This document shows, in pieces, positions 1 to 10,729 of a stretch of 64,000 nt of DNA; positions within the stretch are counted from its first letter, which is position 1; every line of letters starts with the position of its first letter. This stretch comes from Pythium myriotylum. Lineage: Eukaryota; Oomycota; Peronosporomycetes; Pythiales; Pythiaceae. Where the stretch lies: the NCBI GenBank assembly GCA_023091665.1, contig JALJCQ010000003.1:1116001-1180000 (forward strand), read 5' to 3'. Position numbers and translations under genes: made by a program. A model generated the notes under the pieces. It saw only the letters and a program-made list of their open reading frames with translations. It ran no database searches and was not told where the DNA came from.

Positions 1-22
1 TTCACTCACTGCCCCTCAATCT

Positions 23-3000
23 ATGTTGTCCGCCGGTAAGTTGCCGCTCAAAGACTCGCCAACGCGACCACTCGACGCCCAACCACCACCAGCGCCAGTT
101 CTAGTCCCCGTGTCTCGGCGAACATCATCTCCTATTGTCGCTCCAAATGTCGTGGACTTCGGCATGCGAAGACGACCTAGCGTCTCGCCTATTCGAGCTG
201 GAAACCAACCAGGCTTCGATGGCTCGGCAGTTTTGAAAGACTCGTCAGCTTTCGGTATATCACATCGCCCAAGCGTAGCACTTTCGCGCCGTGACAGCAA
301 AATGGACCGCCTCGTGGAACAAATAACGGTTCTAAAAAACTCCCTGGGGCTTTCCGATGAGGATCTCCAGTGGAAAGTTGAAAGCACCAAGGGTAATGCG
401 TACGAAGCTGCTGATCGTCATTTGAACGAAGCGGAGGAACTCTATGACCGCCTTTTGTATGAAATCCAGATGCTGTCTGAGACTCCATGCGATGAAGTTA
501 GCGCGGTGCTCGTGAAGCGGCTCAAGGAGCTGGTGAAGCAAAACAATATAGTGGCGGATCTTAGGCCAATGCTAGCCTCGTGCCTAACAGATGTAACACG
601 CATGAAGAAAGAACTCTTAGACGCTCGCATCGCATGTGAGCTGCATCTCGCGAAGAACGGAGGTGCCGTATCAAGTGACAGTGCGCCAGACGAAGGAATG
701 GCTAGCGCCCAGAAGCGACTGGAGGATGCCAACCAACGCGTTATCCAGACTCAAAACCACCTCAAAGATGAAATGAGTAAGCTTAATGAACTGTTGCTGA
801 ACCTTGGTTCGGAAACAGAAAAACTCGTGGCGGCTTGTGCGCGGTTTAAGTTCTTATCGCCTGAGGCCGCAGATGTCAGCACGACGTTTCTCAATATTTT
901 GCGTTGCATACCAGAGTGTGCCGGTGAAAAACTCGTGGCATTATGTGAACAAGGTGTCCAAACAGCTCAGCGTTTCGCTGGCTCCAAGGCAAGTGAGCTC
1001 AAGCGAAAAGAGGCGGAAATGAACAAAGCTATGCGGGACATTGAAATATGGAAGGCGCGCAAGGAACAATCGAAAGAATTTGCTGTGGAGATGGCAAGAC
1101 GTGAGAGGGAGTGGAAGGAAGCACAGCGTGAGGCTAATCTAGCTAGTCTACGACTACTTCGAGCTCTCGTGCCAGAAGACATCCAGCAAATCACTGTGGA
1201 TCAACTCATTGATCGCGCCCGTGAAGTCGGTGGAGTGCTCTACACGTATGATCTCGCTCTGTACATTAAGCAAAACCGCCTAATCCATTGGATCGTCACA
1301 CATGAGAGTGATATTGCTCGCGACAACTTCTTGGCTGTTGAGTGTGCGTCATTTTTCCTCAACTTCACAAGCTATGACATCAATGAACTGCGCGCCGTGT
1401 GTGAAATTCTCCCCGATAGCTTTGATTTCGATAAGGAGGGGAAAAAGCTTGACTGGAAACGTCAGTTTATGGACCACGTTCGCATGCTCGTCAAGCAGCA
1501 ACGTGGGGAGACGGTCAAAGCTGGATGGGATCCAAACAAGGGAACCCGCGCGGAAATAACGCTCAAGCCGCTGACTGAGAAACAGGTCCTCAACGTGGTT
1601 TACCGGTATCCGACCGAGGAAGAAATTCAAGCTCGTGTAGACAAGTTTGAACTACAGCTCAAGCGTCTCAAGCAAAAAAAAGAGAAAAGAGAGAAACTCG
1701 TGTCAGACGATATCCCGACAGCGAAGAGTGAGTATCTTGCGATTGCAGATGATGCGAGATCCGAGGAGTTGCAGCAAGTATTTGGAAAAGCGACATTGAT
1801 TAAGCTACGAGATGACGCCAAGCAAGCATATCAGGCGCTATGCAAGACGCGAGACTTGCTGAAGTCCGAAATTGAGCATTCGGAGCGCCAATGGAGTACC
1901 CAAACACCGACTTATGAGCAGTTTCTCGCAGAAGCGGAGAAAATTCGAGCTCTTGACCCAGAGACAAGAGCGGCGCGGATTCGAGGGCCGTTTCCGAGTG
2001 AGATAGATATCAAACCACGAGCGAGGGCAGCGTTTAAGAAGTTATCAGTAGAAGAAGAAGCAGAGGCTCGAAAACAGGAAATGAACAAAGCGATCGCAGA
2101 TCGCGACAGAGGACTTACAAACGACAACGCCTTACCGATAGCAATAACCGTCTCCACTTCTGGAACAACTCGTAATGAGTCAGCCCACGACTTCCCTTCA
2201 CAACTGCCCACTCAAGACTCAATGGGTGGCGAGAACTCACCGGCGACTGCTGGAACTGATATCAAAAGCCTCAATTCTTCAAACGGACCACCGAAAGATC
2301 CAATAGCGACACCTTTGTCAGCAGACATAGATAGTGCCGCATTTCGTCGTGTCAAGTCGCTGCGTGTTTCTACCGAGGTTTTGCGATTCCTTCAAAACGA
2401 TTTCTGTAGTCCAAGGCGGACGAAAAGCAACACAACGTTATCTGCTGCAGAGATATTCGGTCCAATTAAGCAATTCTCTTCAACAAACAGAGAACAGTCA
2501 CAGCAGAGACAAGCACCTCATGCTCCAAAGGTTGGAGTAGAAGGTGGTACGTCAGATAGAGTTGTAGGTCACCAAAATAAGGTATCGGCAACACGAGCAA
2601 GCGTTACCCTATCTGAGCCACCAAAACCGAAGTCAAAGGCTCTGTTGGCGCTATTGCAGAAGCGTGATAACGGGCAAGTTCCAGAAGCCACTACGGATGT
2701 TTCTGCTGCAAGGGCCCCCATGAAACTTGGCTTCTTGGGTGAGCTGAAGGATCGAGCTCTCAAGAAGGAGGACACTCGGTCAAGCATTGATGTGCTCTCC
2801 ACCGAATCATCGAAGCAAAATGAGCGCAGCCCTCCATCGTTTCTCAGTGAGCTCAAGAGTCGAGTAGGCAAAGCAATGCCGAGCAGTATCAGCGGGAAGA
2901 CTGGGCTTCCGGATCGCCTTCAGGAAGATAACGGAACACCAAAACCGTCTTTCTTAGACGAGCTTAGGCTCAAAGCGAAAGAAAAAGGTGCTGCAGCCGA

Positions 3001-3139
3001 CATAGCACTCCTGTCATCAGCATCGACTCAACAAGTTCCTGATACCCCAGTTGAGGCTGCATTTGGTAGCCCACAACGAAGTTTTCTGGATGAACTTAAA
3101 GCCAAGGCTCATGCGAAGCTCTCTCCACCTTCAGGATAA
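23..3139 (+). CDS. Coiled-coil protein of unknown function with C-terminal FLxELK repeats
   Basis: I do not recognise a family. The 1038-residue reading frame has a Ser/Pro-rich N terminus (about residues 1-95), a long charged helical region (about 100-690) rich in Lys/Glu heptad-like stretches, and a low-complexity C-terminal third. The last 140 residues contain four copies of a short motif, F-L-x-E-L-(K/R), at about residues 903, 939, 975 and 1020. Each copy is followed by a basic stretch, and the spacing is about 36, 36 and 45 residues. The motif looks like a linear peptide-binding repeat (a WH2-like or scaffold motif is conceivable), but I cannot assign it. The ATG at 23 is the first in this frame, but the window starts only 22 bases upstream, so an upstream exon cannot be excluded. 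The stop lies 2 nt before the stop of the convergent downstream gene. Confidence 0.7.
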   Translation: MLSAGKLPLKDSPTRPLDAQPPPAPVLVPVSRRTSSPIVAPNVVDFGMRRRPSVSPIRAGNQPGFDGSAVLKDSSAFGISHRPSVALSRRDSKMDRLVEQITVLKNSLGLSDEDLQWKVESTKGNAYEAADRHLNEAEELYDRLLYEIQMLSETPCDEVSAVLVKRLKELVKQNNIVADLRPMLASCLTDVTRMKKELLDARIACELHLAKNGGAVSSDSAPDEGMASAQKRLEDANQRVIQTQNHLKDEMSKLNELLLNLGSETEKLVAACARFKFLSPEAADVSTTFLNILRCIPECAGEKLVALCEQGVQTAQRFAGSKASELKRKEAEMNKAMRDIEIWKARKEQSKEFAVEMARREREWKEAQREANLASLRLLRALVPEDIQQITVDQLIDRAREVGGVLYTYDLALYIKQNRLIHWIVTHESDIARDNFLAVECASFFLNFTSYDINELRAVCEILPDSFDFDKEGKKLDWKRQFMDHVRMLVKQQRGETVKAGWDPNKGTRAEITLKPLTEKQVLNVVYRYPTEEEIQARVDKFELQLKRLKQKKEKREKLVSDDIPTAKSEYLAIADDARSEELQQVFGKATLIKLRDDAKQAYQALCKTRDLLKSEIEHSERQWSTQTPTYEQFLAEAEKIRALDPETRAARIRGPFPSEIDIKPRARAAFKKLSVEEEAEARKQEMNKAIADRDRGLTNDNALPIAITVSTSGTTRNESAHDFPSQLPTQDSMGGENSPATAGTDIKSLNSSNGPPKDPIATPLSADIDSAAFRRVKSLRVSTEVLRFLQNDFCSPRRTKSNTTLSAAEIFGPIKQFSSTNREQSQQRQAPHAPKVGVEGGTSDRVVGHQNKVSATRASVTLSEPPKPKSKALLALLQKRDNGQVPEATTDVSAARAPMKLGFLGELKDRALKKEDTRSSIDVLSTESSKQNERSPPSFLSELKSRVGKAMPSSISGKTGLPDRLQEDNGTPKPSFLDELRLKAKEKGAAADIALLSSASTQQVPDTPVEAAFGSPQRSFLDELKAKAHAKLSPPSG

Positions 3140-3141
3140 CT

Positions 3142-3979
3142 TCATTTTTCTCGAGCTCCTTCATCACCCTTTCTCTCTGCTCGGCTTTTCTCGGGGGAAC
3201 TTGCAGCGTACCGACGCATACGAGCCATTGTTTTCGCGTGGAGGTCTTCCTGGATACGTTTTACGTCATCAATTCGTGTCTCCATGACCGCTGTGAGATC
3301 ATGCTGTCGCTTGGCGCGATAATCTCTCCACTCTTGATCGCTTCTGCTTGTTGGTTTCTTCACAGATGGCTGTGGGTCCACAACAACCAGTCCGTCCTCA
3401 ACATGCACGCTGAGCTCCGTGAGGGCCTGCAAAGTACCAACTCCATCTGAGTAGCCATACTAAACCTTCCCGAGCCACAACGCACCCCTAATTGATTCTC
3501 CAGACGCCCGCGCCGCGCAGCCGCTGGCCCCTGGAGGCAAATCCCGGTTTCTACACGATAGTGTCAGCAATGCCGTCGCAAGTTTCCCTAGCTCCAGGGG
3601 CCTACGTGGATCGAAAAAGGCGCCGTGGGCCTTGCACTGGATGAAACCGTCGCAAAAGAAGTCGGCGTCGTCGAGATCCAGCTCCAGCAGGGCGTGGGGG
3701 CAGCTACGAGCTCTTTCCGTCAGATGCAGTAGACACGGCGGCAGAAAGACGCTGCGATGTCCACCTGTTGACGAACGCCCGTGGCGCCTGCGAGTGTTCG
3801 CAGTAGAAGACGAAGCCCGTGCTGCCGCCACGCGACACTCGCCCCGTCGGCTTGGGCGACGACTCGGAGAGAGGGAATTTGACAGCGCCGCCTTCGCGCG
3901 CCTTGAGCTCCTCAAGCGAGCACAGCACGCGCCGCGGAGTCGCGGTCGAGAGGCAGCGGCGCAGCATCCGACGTGGCAC
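3142..3979 (-). CDS. Rieske-type [2Fe-2S] protein, four exons
   Basis: No single frame spans this gene, but splicing three short GT-AG introns gives one 220-residue frame. The exons are 3979-3765, 3703-3606, 3550-3486 and 3426-3142. The introns are 61, 55 and 59 nt, and intron 3 has a GTGCGT donor. The spliced exons 1-2 carry C-P-H, then 19 residues, then C-K-A-H, the C-x-H...C-x-x-H ligand pattern of a Rieske cluster. Exon 3 continues with D-P-x-T-G-x-C-L-x-G-P, and exon 4 begins with a beta-strand-like A-L-T-E-L-S-V. This is the order seen in small bacterial-type Rieske ferredoxin-like proteins. A basic Lys/Arg-rich tail of about 70 residues is extra, and the N terminus is Arg-rich and could be a mitochondrial presequence. 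The family suggests electron transfer; the partner is unknown. All four exons keep frame (663 nt in total), which supports the model. Confidence 0.78.
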
Positions 3980-4111
3980 GGGGAGCTCACCGACACGACA
4001 CGCACGAGTGGTTGGATAAAAAGAACAAACGAAAGTGTCAATTGAGACTTCTCTAGGTCGTGGACGAAGGCTGATAAATAATTACGAACATGCAGAGGGT
4101 TCTAGAGCTGC

Positions 4112-6688
4112 TTAGGCCTTGGCGGCGTGCAGCATTGGGGTGGGGACTGGTTCGTGCACCGAAATCTGGCGCGCGAACGCAAAGTAGGTCTCGACGTGGC
4201 GCTTGTACTCTTGCACGGAGCGCTGGACCGTCAGGAAGGGCAGCTCCTGGATCCAAGCGGGTACAGGAGGGGGAGGGGGAGACTGCAGGGCGCCAGGCGC
4301 AGACAACGGCGCTGGCGGAAGCGACGATAGGGACGAACTCTTGTTCAGAGGCGCTACAGATCGAGCTGAGGATGGAGCGCTGCTGAGCGAGGACCGCGCG
4401 TACTGCTGGCTCGGACGTCCCGAGAGGCTCGAGCGCGTCGACGGCTTCGGACGTAAGGTCATACTGGCTCGCGTCGTCGTCGCTTGCTCCGCTCGCTGCC
4501 CGTTAACGGCTTTCTTGGAGACTGGACCCGCGGAGGCTGCCAGGTTCGGGGCACGCTTGACCGTGCGGTTCACGTGCTCGATCAGCTCGCAAAGAGGCTT
4601 GTCGAAGGCATCCCACTTGACGGCCACGCTCGAGTTGCGAATGATTCCGGGGATCTCGAATAAATAAGCGCCTGCCGCACCCATGAGCAGCTCATCGGAC
4701 TTGGCGCCAAGGACGAGGCGGTTGCCCGGGTAGGTGAGGTAGAGCAGCATGTGGTAGAAACAGAATCGAACGTCGCGGTTCCAGTGCAGGAAGAGTCGTT
4801 TGAACTCGGCCGCGAATATAGCCACGAGTGATTCGCGTAGCGCTACGGAGAATCCAGCGAAGTGCTTCATCAGGAAGAGCTCGGTGTTGCGCAAGATCTC
4901 GAAATGGTCGGACTTGAGTAGCTTCGTAAAGATCTGGCGAATCACCTCAGCGTCGACAGTAGCCGAGTTCGCCGATGGAACGTCACCCGAGAAGAACGCC
5001 GGGAATTCGGCCATGAGCTGGCTCAAGTACCGAAGACACATCGTAACGTGGTACGACACCATGTAGTTGGTGTTGTGGAGTATGGTCATCATCCAGTCGT
5101 TGATGAAAATTGTGTTGCAGGCGAGCATACGCATCGTCTGCTTCAAGAACAGACCCACGGTCCAGTCGTCCGCGGTTGAAAGCGAGAAGGACTGCCGAGC
5201 CAGCTCAGCGTCAGCTTTCAACGTAGATCCTTCTGATCCGCCTCCTGTTGAAGCATCTTGTTTCTCTCGCAATGACTGCTCTGCGGCTCGCAGTTGCGAA
5301 AGATAGACGGTCTCTGTCATTGTGAGCACAACCTCCTTGAGAATCGACACACCTGGAATGCATTTCCAGTCGATACCCCCGCTGCCGCCGACCGCGAGGA
5401 CGTAGTCAATCATGTAGGCGATAAACACCCGCTGGAACTTGAGGTCCCGCATCTCTTTGGCGGTCCTTCTGACCTCCCGAGACCAGAATCCATCGCGGCT
5501 GTACGGCGCGACGCCTCCGTGGCACTTGGAGTTGAGGTTTTGAGTCCAGCGAAAGAGAGCAGTGTTCACTTCGTCGAGTACCGTCATGCTGCGGAACCGC
5601 ACTGGGGTCGATACTGACTGCTGGCGTTGCTGGCGAACTTGCAGTCGGCGACGACGCCCCGTACTTCTTTCGACGGCCTTTTGAAGTGCGCTGAGCATCG
5701 ACTCACGCAACACGGGAACGCGAACGTACGAAACGGCGAGAAATTGCATGAGCAGTGCGCGGTCGGACGTCTTGTCGCTGCGACCGAAGCTGTCTTCGAA
5801 GCGGTCCCTACTGATTGAGTGTGAGTCTTGCAGTAGCCGCAGAGTGGTCTGGTGGAGGTCCAGATACTTGTTCGTGAGCTGACAGAGTGGCGCGTCGCTT
5901 TTCGAAGACACATCTCGCTTCGAAGGCATCTGGCGAGGCAGCGGCCTCTTGGTCGTGACCGACCCGCGGCGAGAGGTTCTCACGGACACGCGCAGCTCAT
6001 CGCGCTCGGGGCGAAGTCCGTCGTGGATGCTGCGCTTGCGCGTTGTGTCGTTCTGGTGGATGTTGCACTCGCCGCGACCGAGGGCCATGAGAGCGTAGTC
6101 GAACTCCCGCTGCTGCACGAGGAGAGCGAGCAGCCTGCGCGCAGCCATCTCGAACCGCTGCGACTCGTCATTGGTCGACGACGTGGAGCTGCACGCGCTG
6201 AGACGTTCCATGGACGTCGACGCGTTCGACGGACTCGAGGCTGCCGCGTGGCATAGTTCGAGACACTGAAGCACGCACTCCCACACGGCCAGCAGTTGCT
6301 CGACAGCGGCGTTGAGCGGCACGGCGCGCGTGGCGATGTCCGGGACGTCGCGCTCGCGCAGCATCTGTGCGATGCGGTCGAGCGCCTTGAAGACGGCGAC
6401 GTGGCGTCGCGAGGTCATGGAGGTCGTCGTTGGGTCCTTGGCCTTGAGCAGCGTCACATAGTCGACGAGGTGGCGCACCTGGCGCGTGAAGCCGCTCGGG
6501 AGCTGGGTGGTCTTGGGTGGCGACCGGTTGGTACTGGACGCGAAGAGCGGGAAGTTGGGGGCCGCGGCGTGGCGCGTCGTGGCGGCGGCGGTGGCGGCGG
6601 CGGCGGCGTGGTCATCGCTGGCTGGGTCGTGGTGTCTGCGGAAAGACCGGAAGAGCCGTGCGACAGCGCCCGAGAAGCCGGTCGTCAT
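4112..6688 (-). CDS. Large helical protein, DUF1765-like
   Basis: This is an 858-residue intronless frame. The N terminus (about 1-60) is Ala/Thr-rich and probably disordered. The middle is predicted helical with Arg/Ser-rich inserts. About residues 560-720 resemble the fungal/oomycete DUF1765 domain: a helical block in which a kinase-independent motif like L-F-L-H-W-N-R-D-V-R precedes a Phe/His/Tyr-rich helix. The C-terminal 120 residues are Ser/Pro-rich with a run of prolines. No catalytic motif is visible and I cannot give a function. The gene is divergent from the HMG-CoA synthase fusion gene at 7561, with an 872-nt gap between the two start codons. DUF1765 is recalled from the pattern and is only moderately sure; a HEAT/ARM-like scaffold is the alternative. 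Confidence 0.7.
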   Translation of the reverse strand: MTTGFSGAVARLFRSFRRHHDPASDDHAAAAATAAATTRHAAAPNFPLFASSTNRSPPKTTQLPSGFTRQVRHLVDYVTLLKAKDPTTTSMTSRRHVAVFKALDRIAQMLRERDVPDIATRAVPLNAAVEQLLAVWECVLQCLELCHAAASSPSNASTSMERLSACSSTSSTNDESQRFEMAARRLLALLVQQREFDYALMALGRGECNIHQNDTTRKRSIHDGLRPERDELRVSVRTSRRGSVTTKRPLPRQMPSKRDVSSKSDAPLCQLTNKYLDLHQTTLRLLQDSHSISRDRFEDSFGRSDKTSDRALLMQFLAVSYVRVPVLRESMLSALQKAVERSTGRRRRLQVRQQRQQSVSTPVRFRSMTVLDEVNTALFRWTQNLNSKCHGGVAPYSRDGFWSREVRRTAKEMRDLKFQRVFIAYMIDYVLAVGGSGGIDWKCIPGVSILKEVVLTMTETVYLSQLRAAEQSLREKQDASTGGGSEGSTLKADAELARQSFSLSTADDWTVGLFLKQTMRMLACNTIFINDWMMTILHNTNYMVSYHVTMCLRYLSQLMAEFPAFFSGDVPSANSATVDAEVIRQIFTKLLKSDHFEILRNTELFLMKHFAGFSVALRESLVAIFAAEFKRLFLHWNRDVRFCFYHMLLYLTYPGNRLVLGAKSDELLMGAAGAYLFEIPGIIRNSSVAVKWDAFDKPLCELIEHVNRTVKRAPNLAASAGPVSKKAVNGQRAEQATTTRASMTLRPKPSTRSSLSGRPSQQYARSSLSSAPSSARSVAPLNKSSSLSSLPPAPLSAPGALQSPPPPPVPAWIQELPFLTVQRSVQEYKRHVETYFAFARQISVHEPVPTPMLHAAKA

Positions 6689-7560
6689 GGGCGTCTCCGT
6701 TCAGCGGCGAGTTGGCGAGTGGCGCCGTCTGGACGAGAGGCCGGTCGAGTCGTTCAGCCAGGCGCGACGAAGCGGCAGGAGATGCGATGAGCATGGAAGG
6801 GCGGACCTCCTGGGCGGCGCCACGCACACGCGAAGAGGGCGCCGGGCACACCCACAACCCGCTCACACGTCGCATGGGGACGCTCTCTAGCCGCGGGCAT
6901 ACAACGACCAAGTCGTTACTCACTTTGTGATGACGGTGGCCTGTCCGGGCTCAAGACTAGGGGAAGCGAAAACAGATGTAATTTCAGTAGAATCGGCCTC
7001 GCGGGGGGCCGATCCCATGGATCAAGTGAGCTTCCGGCCCCACGACGCGCCGCCGTGACCCTGCCCTGAGTCGAGTCGGCCAGCCATTGCATGGGCGGTC
7101 GGTCTCGCGCTCTCTGCTCGGGCTGATCCGGCTGCGGGGGCTTCTCCATCTCTCCATCTCTCTTGGGGGATTTCTCGGGTTCAAAAAGATCCGCTCGAGT
7201 GACGTGTCGCGAGTGAACCCAAGATCCCAACTGGCTGGCTGGCTCGAGTGAGTGGCCGGTGGCTTCTCTCGAGGGGCCGGTGGCTTCTTCAGGACTCAGC
7301 GTTTCCCAGGGAGATTCATCGCATGATTCACGACGCCGCAGCTGCGCCGCGCGGGCCTCGTCTTCACTTACGCGACCGCCAGTCACTCGGCGCCTCTTCG
7401 GACACCCGTCGACCGTGAAATGGCGAGCGTGCACCCTCTTTTGACACGCGTCCCCACCGCCTTCTGGAACGTCGTGCTCCTGTGACGCAAACGAGCAACA
7501 CAGTAGCTGTTCGCTCCAGTCGATTCCCTAGATCCCCCCACGAGAGGCCCAGCTCCGACC
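6689..7560. other. Intergenic region between divergent genes
   Basis: This is 872 bases between two divergent start codons. Several GC-rich open frames run through it on both strands (for example 7434-6916 on the minus strand). Their composition is Arg/Ser/Pro-rich and they match nothing I recognise, so I treat them as chance. It presumably holds both promoters and 5' UTRs. I see no convincing TATA box or oomycete initiator. Confidence 0.5.
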
Positions 7561-10462
7561 ATGGCTGCCATGGCCGCTCGCCCCGCGCACGTCGGCGTGC
7601 TCGCCATGGAGGTCTACTTCCCCAAGACCTTCGTGGCGCAGCGAGACCTCGAGACCCACGACGGCGTGCCCAGCGGCAAGTACACGCTCGGGCTCGGCCA
7701 GGAGGCCATGAGCTTCACGGGCGACCGCGAGGACGTCAACTCGATCGCGCTCACGGTCGTCGCGCAGCTCCTCGAGAAGTACGCCATCCGCCCGGAAGAG
7801 ATCGGCCGCCTCGAGGTCGGCACCGAGACCATCATCGACAAGAGCAAGTCCACCAAGACCGTGCTCATGCAGCTCTTCGAGCCCTCGGGCAACCACAACA
7901 TCGAAGGCGTCACGGCCGTCAACGCCTGCTACGGCACGACGGCCGCGCTCTTCAACGCGCTCGCGTGGGTCGAGAGCTCCGCGTGGGACGGCCGCTACGC
8001 CATCGTCGTGGCCAGCGACATTGCCATCTACGCCAAAGGTCCCGCGCGCCCAACAGGAGGCTGCGGCGCCGCCGCCATGCTCATCGGACCCAATGCGCCG
8101 CTCGTCGTTGACAGCCGCACGCGCGCGACCTTTGCCTCCAACATCTGGGATTTCTACAAGCCGGATCCGCTCGTCGAATTCCCAACAGTTGACGGCCCGC
8201 TCTCGCAATCGTCTTACTTGCGCGCTCTTGACTCGTGCTACGCGACATTCTGCGAGAAAAACGAGCGCTTGAACGCCACGAGGAACGCGCGCGTGTCACT
8301 CGGAGATTTCGACTATGCGGCCTTCCATTCGCCGTACAACAAACTCGTCCAGCGTTCGTTGCCGAGAGTGAGTGACCGCGTCGCTGAGTTGCAGGATCGA
8401 CGTGTCTCACCATTTATCCTCTTTGTAGTTGTTCTTCCTCGACTACCGTCGCCAAGGCGTGCAGGCCGATGCTGAGTCCAAGCTCGCCAAGTGGAAGGAC
8501 GTGCCGCTTGAGCAAACCTATACCGATCGCGACCTTGACCTCGCATCGCGCGCGGCGAGCGGAGATCTGTACGCTGTGAAAGCTGGTCTTAGCCATACCG
8601 GTTCCAAGCAGATCGGCAACGCCTACACAGCATCTGTCTACATCAACTTAGCGACGCTAGTAAGCAAGCTCGGCACTGCACTCGCCGACAAGAGGGTCTT
8701 AGTGTTCTCGTATGGCTCGGGGTGCATCGCGTCGATGTTTTCAATTCATGGCCGCGATGTTGGAGCCGACGCCGATGCGCGCTTCTCGCTTGGGGTGATG
8801 GCCAAGCAGCTCAACATTTTCGAACGTCTGGCCCAACGCACACCAGTGACTGCTGCCGAGTACGAGCAGTACATGGACCAGCGCGCTCGTTTCCACGCTA
8901 AACGTTCTGTGACACCGTCGCAGTCTGTCTCTACACTCTTTGATGGCGCGTACTATCTCGTTAGCATCGACGACAAGTTCCAACGTACGTACGCGCGCAA
9001 GAGTGCAGTAGCTGAGCACTTAGAGCTTAACGGCGTCTCAACGTCCGCTACCGAATCCAGCCATGATTCCGCGTATGTCTCTGGTGTCAGTGCTCTTCTT
9101 CCAGGCTCCCAGGGCTTAGATCGGCAGGCTACGTTAGATGCACTACTCAGGGGCGACAACACTATTCAACCGCTACCTGATGGGGTTGTGGAGGCGATGA
9201 TAGCTCGCAACATAGTCCAGCTGAAGCGATCCTCCCTCTCTCAATCGCCACAGCAACATTTGGTCACATCACGCAGCGATTGCATCCAGCTCGCGTCGCC
9301 CACTCACACTGTAAACTTGAAGAAGGCTCCGTATCATCTGAGCCCATCTCTAGTGGATGCAATGGACGAGCCAACTCAACTCGGTGTTGCTGCAGGTCTG
9401 GATGCGCTACTCGACGCAGGCCTCTTGAGTCAACCCAGTGATTCGAGCGGATGGCTGCTTCCTCCCGAGATCGCGAGAACCACTGGCGTAATCTATGCGA
9501 CGTCGTATCCAACAATGAACGCCACGGCGAAGGAGGTCGCTCGCTTTTATCAAGAACGCGCCACCTACGAGTTCGACAGGAAGTTGCTCTTTCGCGTTCT
9601 CGTCCTGGCAAATGCCCAATTGGCCCAGGTTACAGGTGCTAAAGGTCCCAACACCCAGATCAATGCTGCTTGTGCCGGCATGACTCAGGCAATTGCAATG
9701 GCCAGAGATTGGATCGAACTAAAGCGCTGTGACCGAGTCCTCGTAGTCTCGAGCGACGTGGCCAGCAATGAGGCGATGATGCCGCTGATCGGCAGTGGAT
9801 TTCGGGCGCTCGGTGCAGCGTCCATTGCGCATTCGCACAAAGACGCTGCTTTACCGTTCGATATACGACGAAACGGGATGATCGTCGGCAGCGGAGCGGC
9901 AGGTCTCGTCCTCGAATCCCACAAAGCACTCGTTGTGAGATCTCCTCCAGTCACGCCATCTGTTCGTTTGTTGGCAACGCGTTATGCCAACTCCGCATTT
10001 CACGGAGCCTCGATTGACGTGAGCCACGTGGCTGAAGAGCTAGCTGCGCTGCTTTTGGAGGTAGAGACCAGGTTCGGCATCACACGTGAGATGTTTGTGG
10101 AGGATGGGGTTTACTACAGCCACGAGACTTTTACAAATGCTTCACCGAAAGCGTCGTGCGCGTACGCCGAGGTATGCGCGCTTCGTGGCGCTCTAGGCGA
10201 AAGCCTGTTGCAGAAGCTAATGATCGCCAACACTAAGGGGTTCACAGCCCACCCGATGGCTGTGTCGTTTGAGGACGTGGCTGCAGTCGAGGGATTAAGA
10301 CGTTCCATCGTCCCACCTGTGGCGAACTTCCGTGATGAAGATCCGAACTTGGGCGTGAGTCTACGACTTGCTCGAGGAGGTCCACATCAGCACAAGTATG
10401 CTCTCCGCTTTGCTGCAGGATTTGGATCGCAAGTGGCATTTACAATGTACGCACTCGATTAA
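7561..10462 (+). CDS. HMG-CoA synthase fused to a beta-ketoacyl-synthase-like domain
   Basis: Two exons, 7561-8367 and 8429-10462, flank a 61-nt intron (GTGAGT donor, TTTGTAG acceptor, phase 0). They give a 946-residue protein. Residues 1-460 are a complete HMG-CoA synthase, which condenses acetyl-CoA with acetoacetyl-CoA in the mevalonate pathway. Catalytic Glu89 (VGTE), Cys123 (NACYG) and His256 (FHSPY) are all present. After a Ser-rich linker (about 460-560), residues 560-946 have a thiolase/ketoacyl-synthase fold pattern: Cys684 in N-A-A-C-A-G-M, His834 in S-H-E-T-F-T-N, Lys872 and His877 in N-T-K-G-F-T-A-H, and a G-S-G-A-A-G-L-V-L-E strand. These are the Cys-His-His residues of KAS/PKS ketosynthases. 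The start at 7561 gives the normal N-terminal length; the second Met at residue 4 is an alternative. A C-terminal ketosynthase is not part of standard HMG-CoA synthases. It could supply or extend acyl substrate, but that is inference. Confidence 0.88.
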
Positions 10463-10729
10463 ACCGCCATGCCAAGCAAAAAACCAGTCGCATTACAATA
10501 GTGCGGGAAGCCTGCACTGGGTTTCATCCTACTGCGTTCGATCCGACGAAGCACAGCGCCAGTCGAGACCTGGCAACAAAAGCCAACCTAGATGCCTCAG
10601 TTAGATGCAATAATCTACACATACAAGACCAGAGCATGATGGTCTTGTGATGGTCGTCTTCGCGCGTGTTATCCTTGCGCCGTTTCTTGCTGCGCTTTGA
10701 TACAATAACAGCAAAAGAACTCATCGCTT

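Noticed and set aside
6916..7434. 172-codon minus-strand frame in the divergent promoter region
   Set aside because: Low-complexity Arg/Ser/Pro composition, no motif, and located where promoters are expected.
7482..8208. Long Arg/His-rich frames on both strands over the HMG-CoA synthase exon
   Set aside because: High GC third positions keep shadow frames open; the conserved HMG-CoA synthase frame explains the sequence.
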